From the IMG/VR virus record IMGVR_UViG_3300031705_000060, positions 1-22,070 of that record: a stretch of 22,070 nucleotides of DNA; one strand, 5' to 3'. The notes under the pieces were generated by a model that saw only the letters and a program-made list of their open reading frames with translations, made no database searches and was not told the origin of the DNA. Below, piece by piece: positions 15,040-22,070 of this stretch (position 1 is the first letter of the stretch; each line of letters starts with the position of its first letter). This DNA is from a virus. The translations under genes and the position numbers were made by a program.

Positions 15040-15539
15040 TGACTGTCGCACTCAAAGCGGGACCAGATTTAGACGCACTCAGACACATAGCGTTTAATTT
15101 ACGCGAGCGAGACACAGCGGAGATTTTTGCTACCCGCTGGACTGACGACCCCGAAGACTTGGCGACAGACGCCGGTAATTACGGGGAATTTCAGTGGATT
15201 GCGGCGCACGACGACGTCCCAGTGGCGGCAATCGGGGCTATCCCTGTGTGGCCCGGGGTCTGGTCCGTCTGGGCTTTTGGCACTGATGATTGGAATAAAG
15301 TCGTTTTATCGCTGACAAAACATGTAAAACGGTTTATGATACCAGCGTTATACGAGCATAAGGCGCACCGCGTCGAATGCAGAGCCTTGAAGGATCACGC
15401 GGAAGCGTGTAAATGGCTTGAAATGCTCGGAGCGCACAAAGAGGCCGCGTTAGATGGGTTCGGTCGCCATCGTGAAGATTTTAACCTTTACGTATGGAGA
15501 CGCGAAAATGTGCGGTGGAGCCCCAAAAGTAGACAATAG
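15039..15539 (+). CDS. gp13-like internal virion protein (DUF2833, GNAT-like fold)
   Basis: This 166-residue protein starts at the ATG overlapping the nozzle stop, with GGGGAG and AGGA just upstream. It has the pattern of the DUF2833/T7 gp13 group: an N-terminal helix with LRHIAFNLRERDTAEIFATR, a strand pair QWIAAHDDVPVAAIGAIP, VWSVWAFGTDDW, a helix LTKHVKRFMIPALYEHKAHR followed by VECRALKDHAEACKWLEMLG. The last part imitates the acetyl-CoA pocket region of GNAT acetyltransferases, but the usual Q/RxxGxG/A loop is not obvious, so catalysis is doubtful. T7 gp13 is needed for virion assembly or ejection. The gene's 3' end overlaps the next gene by 32 bases. Confidence 0.7.
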   Translation: MTVALKAGPDLDALRHIAFNLRERDTAEIFATRWTDDPEDLATDAGNYGEFQWIAAHDDVPVAAIGAIPVWPGVWSVWAFGTDDWNKVVLSLTKHVKRFMIPALYEHKAHRVECRALKDHAEACKWLEMLGAHKEAALDGFGRHREDFNLYVWRRENVRWSPKSRQ

Positions 15540-16161
15540 TGCGGCAAACGCGGCGGCGGCTGAAGCCGCGGCGGCAAGAGCTAGAGAAGAACAACGCGCG
15601 GCGGACATCGCGTCCGGCCAAGCGAGCATTAACTCTAATTTTAGCCAGTTTAACGACGATTTTTATAACAATCGTCGAGACGCGTACCAAGATTACGCAA
15701 CTCCTCAACTAACTGACCAGTTCGACGAGGCTCAAAAAAACCTCACTTTTAATCTTGCCCGCGGCGGGAACTTAAAGTCGCAGGCGGGTATAGATCAGGT
15801 CGCAAAACTTGCAAAACAATTTGCATTCCAAGAGGCTAACGTTTTGAGCGAAGGCGAACGCCAGCAACAGGCTTTGCGGTCAAGCGTCGAGAACGAACGC
15901 CAATCCCTGTTTAACCAGCTAGACGCTTCGGCAGACCCGACCGCCGCCGCTAACGGTGCGTTGACGCAATCCAATTTCCTCTCAAACCAAACACCTAATT
16001 TCTCACCGCTTGGAGCCTTGTTTCAAAACGTAGCCCTCACCGGCGCAAACAACTATGTCGCTGGTTCGCAATACGGCCGAGACGACCGCCTCGCGAATGA
16101 GTTCGCCCTAAATACCCCGGGGCTCGGTAAAGCCACCGGCTCCGGGCAGATATTTAACTAG
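15508..16161 (+). CDS. Internal virion protein B-like (gp14-like), first copy
   Basis: The start is ATG 15508, with GGAGA at 15496-15500 seven bases before; the frame is open from 15454 but that part lies within the previous gene. The product has 217 residues and begins MCGGAPKVDNSAANAAAAEA. It continues with a helical, Ala/Gln/Arg-rich region and FDEAQKNLTFNLARGGNLKS. The 'MC...' start and Ala-rich N-terminal helix are typical of small internal virion proteins of T7-like phages, which enter the host envelope during ejection. The C-terminal third is Asn/Gln/Gly-rich. The gene overlaps the gp13-like gene by 32 bases. Confidence 0.6.
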   Translation: MCGGAPKVDNSAANAAAAEAAAARAREEQRAADIASGQASINSNFSQFNDDFYNNRRDAYQDYATPQLTDQFDEAQKNLTFNLARGGNLKSQAGIDQVAKLAKQFAFQEANVLSEGERQQQALRSSVENERQSLFNQLDASADPTAAANGALTQSNFLSNQTPNFSPLGALFQNVALTGANNYVAGSQYGRDDRLANEFALNTPGLGKATGSGQIFN

Positions 16162-16172
16162 GAGAGACAGAT

Positions 16173-16925
16173 ATGTGCGATCCAGTAACAATAGGAAGTC
16201 TGGCTCTCTCCGCCGGGGGTACTATGTATAACAACAGAACCCAGAATAAAGCCGCGGCGGCTAGTCAACGAGCGCAACAAGACGCGCTTTCGGCGTCAAA
16301 CAGCCTTCGAGACGCGGAGCGTGGACGTCAAGACGCGTTCGCCGCCAAGTCTCGGGCACGGTTCGAGGAAAACCTTGGAAAGAAAACTCTTGAAAGCCAA
16401 GAGACCCAACTCGACGGAGAACGGCAACGCGTCCAAACTTTGTATAATGAGAACATCCCCGACGCGACGACTAATAATTCTTTGTTGTCTGGGATGCAAA
16501 ATGCCGGGACGAACTTTGACACCGCGGCGGCAAAATCGCTGGCGGACAGTAGCGCGGACGTGCGGCAACGACTAAACGCTCTAGCTCGGCTACAATCCTA
16601 CGGTGGAAACCAACAGAAAAACGACTTTGACCGCGTCTCAACGAACCGAGCCCAAGGCACTATCTCTAATAACGCAGGAAATAGTTTGAACACAAATTCC
16701 CGCGCACGAAGCAGTGCAATGCGTCACCCCGCGCAAGTTACTTCGGGCAGTACACTTTTAGGCGACGTAATGATGGGCGCGGGCCAAGCGGGCATGTTTG
16801 CCGGCGCGGCGGGCTACAACCCATTCGGCGGTGCGGCACCTTATAAAGGTATAGGCACAAGCATTAACGGCGGCGGCGCGTCGATCTACAGCAAACCGGG
16901 GTCATACGTCCCAATAGCATTTTAA
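16173..16925 (+). CDS. Internal virion protein B-like (gp14-like), second copy
   Basis: This 250-residue protein has AGGAGA at 16160-16165, seven bases before ATG. It begins MCDPVTIGSLALSAGGTMYN, followed by a long Ala/Gln/Arg/Asp helix (NKAAAASQRAQQDALSASNS). This is close in style to the T7 gp14 family: MC, a short hydrophobic helix, then a coiled coil. The C-terminal 60 residues are Gly-rich with a small hydrophobic part (LLGDVMMGAGQAGMFAGAAG), which could insert in membrane. It probably forms part of the ejection channel across the outer membrane. Its neighbour upstream has the same layout, so the two may be distant paralogues. Confidence 0.65.
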   Translation: MCDPVTIGSLALSAGGTMYNNRTQNKAAAASQRAQQDALSASNSLRDAERGRQDAFAAKSRARFEENLGKKTLESQETQLDGERQRVQTLYNENIPDATTNNSLLSGMQNAGTNFDTAAAKSLADSSADVRQRLNALARLQSYGGNQQKNDFDRVSTNRAQGTISNNAGNSLNTNSRARSSAMRHPAQVTSGSTLLGDVMMGAGQAGMFAGAAGYNPFGGAAPYKGIGTSINGGGASIYSKPGSYVPIAF

Positions 16926-16935
16926 GGAGCCCAAC

Positions 16936-18690
16936 ATGGCTGGATACACAACCAATCCCGGATTAGCGGAGACCCTTGGGGGTCTTGCGAAAACCTTTAT
17001 GGGCGATCCTAGCGCGAGAATGAAGGCCGCTCAGTTGCGGGCTCAAGCCGGTAAATTTAATCAAGACCGTTTGGCGTCCATACAGACTATGGAAATCGAG
17101 AAGGCCGCGGAGGTGGAACGCGTAGCAGGGGTGGAAGCACTCAAACGCTCTCAGAAATCCCTCGGAGACGCCTTTAAGATCAATCCGGGCGACCACGAAA
17201 AGTGGGACGTAGACGCACGTCCGTCTCACGGTTTCGTCGGCCCTATGGGGGCTACCGAAGACACATACACTCAACCCGAAATAGACAACAAACTCGCCGG
17301 GATTTTATCCGGTATGTCCGGGGACAAAGACGCACACGCGGCGGCTATCAATACTCTCCAAGCGCAACAAGCACTAGGCTTTGGCGACCGGGCGCAACGT
17401 GTCGTCGGCCTCGGTAATCCGGGTACGACAGCCGCGCTCGACAGTCTTTCCCAACGTCGCGAAACAGATAATCTCGACGACAGCCGCGGGAACACTCACG
17501 AGCTAAACAAACTGAGGGTCGCGGCTGGTCTCAAGCCACTTAAAGCTGGTGATATCTTGACCGGGCCGCTCGCGAAGGCCACCGACATGACGCAAGATCA
17601 AGTCAACGTCGAAGGCGACAGACAGTCCGAACTCAAGGCTCAAGTGGCTTTGCGTCTTGAAGCCCGTAAAGGCATCCAAACCCGCATGACGAACGCCCAA
17701 AAATACTATAATGAGCGGATCGCTAATTTGCAGAAAAACGGTTTCGAAGTCGAGGCTAAAAAGGTCGAGAACGAAGCGGCTGACGCTATGGCAAGACTAC
17801 AGGCGCAACTTGATGCCACATACAAGCCGCTCGTTCCGGGTGAAGTACAGACCGGCCCGACCCGGCAATTAACCGGTATTCCGCAAGTGGATTTACAGGC
17901 CATAGACGACAACAACAAAAACCGAGACACGGATAACACGATCAGGATAAACAATGAGAAGCCCTTGACGGGCAATGATGTACTGAATTGGGTCGGCCCA
18001 GACGGTAGAGGCGGAACTTCCGTGGACGGGAAAACGGACCTCGTATCCGGGAGCCCACTCCCGGCCGATTCTCGCGTCTTCAAAGCGACCACCAACGGTA
18101 CCGTCGGAGACGCGACCAACATTGGGACGCCGACGCAACAAGGCAGGCGCACGCAACAACTCGCTTCATTGACTAGCCTTGAGGAAATGGTCGGCGCTGA
18201 AATCGCCAAAATTGAAAAAAACCCGACCATAGTCGGAACATCGGGTATCATCCAGAATTTCTCACAAGGATTACTCGATAGTTTGTCCGGTTTAGGGGGT
18301 GTTAAGCGAAGCACTGAGGATATAATCGCGGACGTTGCGGTTAACGAAAACTTTAGCCCAGAGCTACGAAGTCAACTGTCGGCCTCGTTTAACGACGATT
18401 TGGCGAGCATGAACACTCGGTTCGACATGATGGCGTATCTCGCCGCGGAAAGTATCGCGGGACAGGCCGGGCGCGGGTTGTCTGATAAAGACTTTAATAA
18501 TTTTCGGAGAGCGCTCGGAGACCCTAGATCGTTCTTTACCGGGGCTAAAACGGTCACGGCTCGTTTAAAGTCCTTCCAAAACATGATCGTCCGCAAACGG
18601 AAAGAACTCCGCTCTCTCGGCGGGTCCAGCCCCCGTGAAGAAAATCACCTAGGCACGTACAACCCAGATACCGGGGAGTTTGATCAATAA
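16936..18690 (+). CDS. Internal virion protein C-like (gp15-position), 584 residues
   Basis: AAGGAG at 16924-16929 overlaps the previous stop and lies six bases before ATG. The N-terminus (PGLAETLGGLAKTFMGDPSA, then MKAAQLRAQAGKFNQDRLAS) is a helical segment common to podoviral ejection proteins. The middle holds coiled coils (about 225-295, ERIANLQKNGFEVEAKKVEN). Residues ~430-565 form a conserved-looking helical domain with MMAYLAAESIAGQAGRGLSD and DFNNFRRALGDP. No cysteine was found in the whole protein. No enzyme motif is visible. Gene order relative to the gp14-like and giant last protein matches the T7 gp14-15-16 series. It ends in a TAATG overlap with the next gene. Confidence 0.65.
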   Translation: MAGYTTNPGLAETLGGLAKTFMGDPSARMKAAQLRAQAGKFNQDRLASIQTMEIEKAAEVERVAGVEALKRSQKSLGDAFKINPGDHEKWDVDARPSHGFVGPMGATEDTYTQPEIDNKLAGILSGMSGDKDAHAAAINTLQAQQALGFGDRAQRVVGLGNPGTTAALDSLSQRRETDNLDDSRGNTHELNKLRVAAGLKPLKAGDILTGPLAKATDMTQDQVNVEGDRQSELKAQVALRLEARKGIQTRMTNAQKYYNERIANLQKNGFEVEAKKVENEAADAMARLQAQLDATYKPLVPGEVQTGPTRQLTGIPQVDLQAIDDNNKNRDTDNTIRINNEKPLTGNDVLNWVGPDGRGGTSVDGKTDLVSGSPLPADSRVFKATTNGTVGDATNIGTPTQQGRRTQQLASLTSLEEMVGAEIAKIEKNPTIVGTSGIIQNFSQGLLDSLSGLGGVKRSTEDIIADVAVNENFSPELRSQLSASFNDDLASMNTRFDMMAYLAAESIAGQAGRGLSDKDFNNFRRALGDPRSFFTGAKTVTARLKSFQNMIVRKRKELRSLGGSSPREENHLGTYNPDTGEFDQ

Positions 18691-21533
18691 TGGCCGGATT
18701 TATCACTTTAACGACCCCAGACGGGAAACTAGCCAAGTTCCCCGATACCATGTCCAAGACGCAAATTCGGAACGTCATGGCGTCAAAGTACCCTAAAGAC
18801 GCGTCTCAAGACACTCCAACGCCCTCCGACCCGGATGAATTTGCCGATCTAGGCGCACCGCCTCCACCGCCCGAAGTCTTGACCCAAAACGAGGGCTTAA
18901 TGTCTGACGCGGCTCGGTTTATGGGGTTCGACCCCCACACCGACCAAGCCGGCGACACAGTGGTTAAAATGGCAGAAAAGAACGAACAACTAAGCAGTTA
19001 CATCCCCGACCCGATGTTTTCAGTCGGTAAAGCTGGCCGCGATCTGGCATCTGGGCTTTTGAATTTACCCGGTGACGTCAAAGAGTTCATTACCGGCGAA
19101 AACGGTATGGAAGTAAACATTCCCGAGTTCCGCGGGGGTACAGCCGAAAACATCGCTTCCGGTCTTTTACAGTTTGGTCTCCCGGCGGTTGGCGCGGCGA
19201 ATAAAGTGTCACAAGGTATAAAGGCTGTTGCACCGAACGCGGGAAATCTATCCCGAGGTTTGGCTAGTCTTTTTGCTGGCGCGGGGGCCGACGCCCTTGT
19301 CGTAGACACGCAAGACAAAAAGTTATCAGGTCTTGGGAACCTCCTCCCGGGGTCTCCGACGGCTATAGAGCCCGACGACAGCGGAATGACAAAGCGTATC
19401 AAGACCGGTTCGGAAAACCTCTTTATAGGGGGTGCAACGGACACATTAGGTAAACTTCTCGGCGCGGTTACAAGCCCATTCCGGCGCGGGCGCGGCACCG
19501 AAATAAGAACGGATTCACAAGGAAATCAAGTTGAAATCGAAAACTCCGGCGCTATGGGACAGGCAGAGGATAGACTTGCTAACGAAATGCAAGAGGGGAT
19601 TATTGTGCGGCCCGGCGAGACACAAGACGAAGCGATCCAACGTGTTACTACAAACATTGACGAAAGCTTAGAGCGTTCCAAGAGAGACGGTTATCAGCCG
19701 ACCACTGGGACGGCGTCAAACGATCCTACGTTGCTTATGCTTGAAAAAACGAACTCAACATCACCAGCCGCGATTGGCCGGGCACAACAAAATAAAGACG
19801 CCATAGCCTCTCGAATTAGTCAAGCCACAGATACAACGGGTATGCCGTCTCCCGAGACGGCGTCGGACGTGGCGCGCCAAAACCGAGACGCGCAACTTGG
19901 CGTGGAAGAGACAAATGTCGCGAACGCTGAACAAGACCTAGCCACGGTCCAAGCGAACCGGGTCGCGGAAGGTAACACTCTGGCGACAAACGTCGGCAAG
20001 GCCCCGGACGCAAGTACCACGCTGGACGGACAGTTGGTTGACCTTAACCAAAACATGACGAATACCAAATCTGACATGTTTGACGCTATAGACCCACAGG
20101 GCCGGGTGCAGTTACCCGCCAACAATCCCATGGCGGACGCAATCACGGATTTACGGGCCAATACAAATCCAGCAATTATGGCAGACGTGGACGGCTACGC
20201 AAAAGGCGTCTTGGACGAACTGTCTAAGCCCATATCGTTTAAAGAAATGAACGAGCTTCGCAGTGGTTTAAGCGGGGCGATTGAGCGGGCGAACCGCGCG
20301 GGAGACGGGCACGTCGTAACGCGGTTGACCGAGATTAAAAAACAGTATGACAACGTAATAACTCAGCTATCTCAAACCGCGGGCTCTATCCAAGCTGGGA
20401 ACCGCGCAAAGAACGCCACAGATAATTTTCAAGACGAATTTGCGCCCATACAGCGCGACGGCGTCGGCGGAGCCGTGGCCCAAAGTATTAAAAATGATCC
20501 GTCGCGCTCCACGGCGTCTAAGACCGCCGGGAAATACCTAGGTAGCCCAGAAGGCGCGGAGCAATTGGCTCAGACCATCGCAAAGGTCAAAGACCCGAAA
20601 GCCGCTAAACAAGCGGTACGGGATCATATGTTCGATGAAATAGCGTCCTCCACTATCAAAGCCGACGGAACGATCAACGTGGACCGTTTGTCCAAACTTA
20701 TTGAGCAACGCCGGGCCGTATTGCGAGATTTTCCCGAGGTTCTAAGCGAGTTAGAACAGCTACGTAACAAGGCTAAATCCGGGGTTGATCTCGGGGCTAA
20801 CGCTACCGACGCCCTGAGACGCGCCAAAGACAGCTTAACCTCGACCAAACGAGAACAAGAACTTTCCGCGGCGGCAATGTTGCTGAAATCGGACGACCCC
20901 GTGGTAGCGGTCAACAAAGCGTTAGACAGCGACGCGCCTAAACGTAAATTATCTGAAATGCGAGAAGCCATGGAAGGAGACGCTGACGGACTTGCGGGCC
21001 TACAGTCTGCGACCCGGCAATCCGTAGTTTCTCGAGTTGGCGGCGTCTTAGAGACAATCGGGCCGAACAAAGACCGGGTTGTCAGTCTTGCGAAGCTGGA
21101 TAAAATTCTCAAAAACAAACCGGCTCGCGAAGCTATGCTGGCGAGCGGGGTTTCGGCGGACGATCTTGCCAAACTGGATGGGGCGTATGCTCGTATTCAA
21201 GAGATGGCGCGGATCAACGAAAAAGTTACGGGTGGATCGGATACCGCGGCGAATATCTCTAAGTCCGCGGAAGGTGTCAAAATTTTCGCGGCGTCTTACT
21301 TCGGTATTGTTGCCGGTCGTGGCGTCTTTCGTATCATCGACATGGTCCAGAACATTTTAAAATCTGGCGCTAAACAGATTACCGCGGGCTCAATCGACGA
21401 TATCGTACTCGACCCTGCATTTGCAAAGATGCTTTTGCTGAGAGACACGAACGCCGTTCGCACTAAAATGAAGACGTATTTAACCGCCAACCTCCCGGGG
21501 CTTGCGTCTCGCGAAGACGGCAACGACGAATAA
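18690..21533 (+). CDS. Large internal virion (ejection) protein, 947 residues
   Basis: The start overlaps the preceding TAA (TAATG), with GGGGAG at 18673-18678. Residues 4-35 (ITLTTPDGKLAKFPDTMSKT, then IRNVMASKYP) match the short 'DG....FPD.MS...I..VM...YP' module found at the N-terminus of many phage internal proteins. Residues ~145-265 hold several Gly/Ala-rich hydrophobic segments (IASGLLQFGLPAVGAANKV, GLASLFAGAGADALVV, LFIGGATDTLGKLLGAV) that could enter membrane. The remainder is long coiled coil and helix, and the end has FAASYFGIVAGRGVFRIIDM. No cysteine was found, and no lytic transglycosylase motif is seen, unlike T7 gp16. It is likely the largest ejection-conduit protein. Confidence 0.65.
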   Translation: MAGFITLTTPDGKLAKFPDTMSKTQIRNVMASKYPKDASQDTPTPSDPDEFADLGAPPPPPEVLTQNEGLMSDAARFMGFDPHTDQAGDTVVKMAEKNEQLSSYIPDPMFSVGKAGRDLASGLLNLPGDVKEFITGENGMEVNIPEFRGGTAENIASGLLQFGLPAVGAANKVSQGIKAVAPNAGNLSRGLASLFAGAGADALVVDTQDKKLSGLGNLLPGSPTAIEPDDSGMTKRIKTGSENLFIGGATDTLGKLLGAVTSPFRRGRGTEIRTDSQGNQVEIENSGAMGQAEDRLANEMQEGIIVRPGETQDEAIQRVTTNIDESLERSKRDGYQPTTGTASNDPTLLMLEKTNSTSPAAIGRAQQNKDAIASRISQATDTTGMPSPETASDVARQNRDAQLGVEETNVANAEQDLATVQANRVAEGNTLATNVGKAPDASTTLDGQLVDLNQNMTNTKSDMFDAIDPQGRVQLPANNPMADAITDLRANTNPAIMADVDGYAKGVLDELSKPISFKEMNELRSGLSGAIERANRAGDGHVVTRLTEIKKQYDNVITQLSQTAGSIQAGNRAKNATDNFQDEFAPIQRDGVGGAVAQSIKNDPSRSTASKTAGKYLGSPEGAEQLAQTIAKVKDPKAAKQAVRDHMFDEIASSTIKADGTINVDRLSKLIEQRRAVLRDFPEVLSELEQLRNKAKSGVDLGANATDALRRAKDSLTSTKREQELSAAAMLLKSDDPVVAVNKALDSDAPKRKLSEMREAMEGDADGLAGLQSATRQSVVSRVGGVLETIGPNKDRVVSLAKLDKILKNKPAREAMLASGVSADDLAKLDGAYARIQEMARINEKVTGGSDTAANISKSAEGVKIFAASYFGIVAGRGVFRIIDMVQNILKSGAKQITAGSIDDIVLDPAFAKMLLLRDTNAVRTKMKTYLTANLPGLASREDGNDE

Positions 21534-21610
21534 TTCCCCATACCCAATATGGGTGATTAGCGCGTATTTTTCCGAGGGGCGCGCACCTCAAAGTGAATGG
21601 AGTTCACGAT

Positions 21611-21820
21611 ATGACCCGAGTTAAAGGCCATCCAAATCCAAACATCGGTACTTGCACCGTCGCGGCTGTTCCGACTACTAACCTAGCGGCTGGTGACGTT
21701 ATCTTTGTCACCAACGCACTTGTCGCGTCTCAGTCAACTGGTAACGGCACCGGTCAAGTCGCTTACTACAACGGAACCGCTTGGATGCGCTCCGATACTG
21801 GCGTAGCAATCGGCGCGTAA
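21611..21820 (+). CDS. Small beta-rich protein at the end of the late block, 69 residues
   Basis: ATG 21611 is preferred to the GTG at 21593 because GGAG (21599-21602) is eight bases before it. The product (MTRVKGHPNPNIGTCTVAAV ... QVAYYNGTAWMRSDTGVAIG) is small, Gly/Thr/Val-rich and free of charge clusters. Its second half, VTNALVASQSTGNGTGQVAY with YNGTAWMR, resembles the last beta-hairpins of phage fibre or decoration proteins ('..V.YYNG..W.R'). It lies between the largest ejection gene and a terminator, with its own 77-base leader. A minor capsid decoration or fibre protein is possible; it is not recognised. Confidence 0.6.
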   Translation: MTRVKGHPNPNIGTCTVAAVPTTNLAAGDVIFVTNALVASQSTGNGTGQVAYYNGTAWMRSDTGVAIGA

Positions 21821-21834
21821 CTAAAGCACAAAAC

Positions 21835-21873
21835 AGTGAGGGGGAAGACACTTTGCCTCCCCCCTCACTTTTT
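21835..21873 (+). terminator. Rho-independent terminator closing the late block
   Basis: AGTGAGGGGG (21835-21844) pairs perfectly with CCCCCTCACT (21860-21869) around a 15-base loop and is followed by a T-run (21869-21873). It lies 15 bases after the 69-residue gene and probably ends the late transcript. Confidence 0.9.
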
Positions 21874-21878
21874 GTTAT

Positions 21879-21895
21879 GTGCCGCGATGCGGTAC
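21879..21895 (+). repeat. Small hairpin after the terminator
   Basis: GTGCCGC (21879-21885) pairs with GCGGTAC (21889-21895), with one G-T pair and a three-base loop GAT. It follows the terminator by only five bases. It could back up termination or be part of a regulatory site. Confidence 0.45.
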
Positions 21896-22070
21896 TGTTA
21901 CACTTAAATAAACTATATAAAACAACAGGTTAGACGCCAACCTCGCCATTAACAATGGGATGTCCCAGACACACCCGACACCCGGGAACGTTAGTGTGTA
22001 TAACGTTTTGTGACTATTTAACGTGACACATCAAGACAAAACAGACAGTATTTGCGGCACTGTTAGGTCG
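21881..22070. other. Non-coding end region with inverted and direct repeats
   Basis: No gene is seen in these 190 bases up to the window end. They hold an inverted repeat TGGGATGTCCCA (21956-21967), AGGTT/AACCT (21927-21931 with 21939-21943), three AACGTT/AACGTG units (21987, 22002, 22020), and GCGGTACTGTTA (21889-21900), which recurs as GCGGCACTGTTA (22054-22065). An AT-rich stretch (TTAAATAAACTATATAAAAC) lies at 21904-21923. The region looks like an inter-module control region or a genome-end region. Which of the two cannot be decided from the window. Confidence 0.45.
21889..22065. repeat. Direct repeat GCGG(T/C)ACTGTTA, two copies 165 bases apart
   Basis: The copies at 21889-21900 and 22054-22065 match at 11 of 12 positions. 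Both are non-coding. They could be binding sites or promoter elements; the second one runs close to the window edge, so further copies may lie outside. Confidence 0.4.

Noticed and set aside
15039-15539. Active GNAT acetyltransferase
   Set aside because: The general fold resembles GNAT, but the acetyl-CoA loop is not evident and the location among ejection genes fits the gp13-like structural family better.
17706-18314. 202-residue reading frame on the minus strand
   Set aside because: It is a codon-bias shadow of the 584-residue internal virion protein and has a Ser/Pro/Val-rich antisense-like composition.
20624-21172. 182-residue reading frame on the minus strand
   Set aside because: It lies inside the 947-residue gene, is Ser/Leu/Arg-rich as expected from antisense of helical coding DNA, and has no supported start.
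7400-21330. Frequent CGTCTT/AAGACG words in the window
   Set aside because: They fall mostly in coding sequence and follow from preferred GTC and GAC codons next to Leu, Lys and Asp codons. No regular spacing was seen.
21975-22004. Possible promoter (CCGACA, 18-base gap, TATAAC) in the end region
   Set aside because: The match is partial and the region is full of similar short words. It is not strong enough to annotate.

Overview
This is a stretch of double-stranded DNA phage genome. It is the contiguous late block (tail fibre, lysis, packaging, head, tail and ejection genes) of a podovirus-like phage of a Gram-negative host. Every supported gene is on the + strand and tightly packed, with ATGA, TTGA and TAATG stop/start overlaps. 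The podovirus assignment rests on T7/P22-type adaptor, nozzle and internal virion protein candidates and on the absence of any sheath, tape-measure or baseplate gene. The Gram-negative assignment rests on a spanin pair. The style of several proteins recalls phages of marine bacteria, but that is an impression and the host cannot be named. No integrase, repressor, replication gene, tRNA or CRISPR array is visible.

Layout. Bases 1-2157 hold the 3' end of a tail-fibre gene and four small fibre-tip or virion accessory genes, including a glycine-rich adhesin-like protein. Bases 2167-4253 hold a translationally coupled accessory pair: a protein resembling the U32 'peptidase' Fe-S TIM-barrel family, and a PAPS-dependent sulfotransferase. 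Bases 4261-6388 are a lysis region: a membrane-anchored protein, a 73-residue unknown, an inner-membrane spanin, a 53-residue lipoprotein spanin, a 3-TM holin-like protein and a GH24 lysozyme. Bases 6485-12465 encode the large terminase, portal, scaffold and major capsid protein. A strong GC hairpin follows the capsid gene. Bases 12547-15539 encode a capsid-adjacent protein, a head-tail adaptor, a tail nozzle/tubular protein and a gp13-like (DUF2833) protein. Bases 15508-21533 encode four further probable internal virion (ejection) proteins, the last two large and free of cysteine. A 69-residue protein and a rho-independent terminator close the block. The final 190 bases are non-coding and rich in small inverted and direct repeats.

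How it works together. Terminase and portal package DNA into a scaffold-built head. Adaptor, nozzle and fibre genes form the short tail. The internal virion proteins would form the ejection conduit. Holin, lysozyme and two spanins would disrupt inner membrane, wall and outer membrane in turn. The accessory pair does not belong to any of these modules and is the most unusual part of the window. It lies in visibly AT-richer DNA than the packaging and ejection genes and could modify a virion or host component; that is inference.
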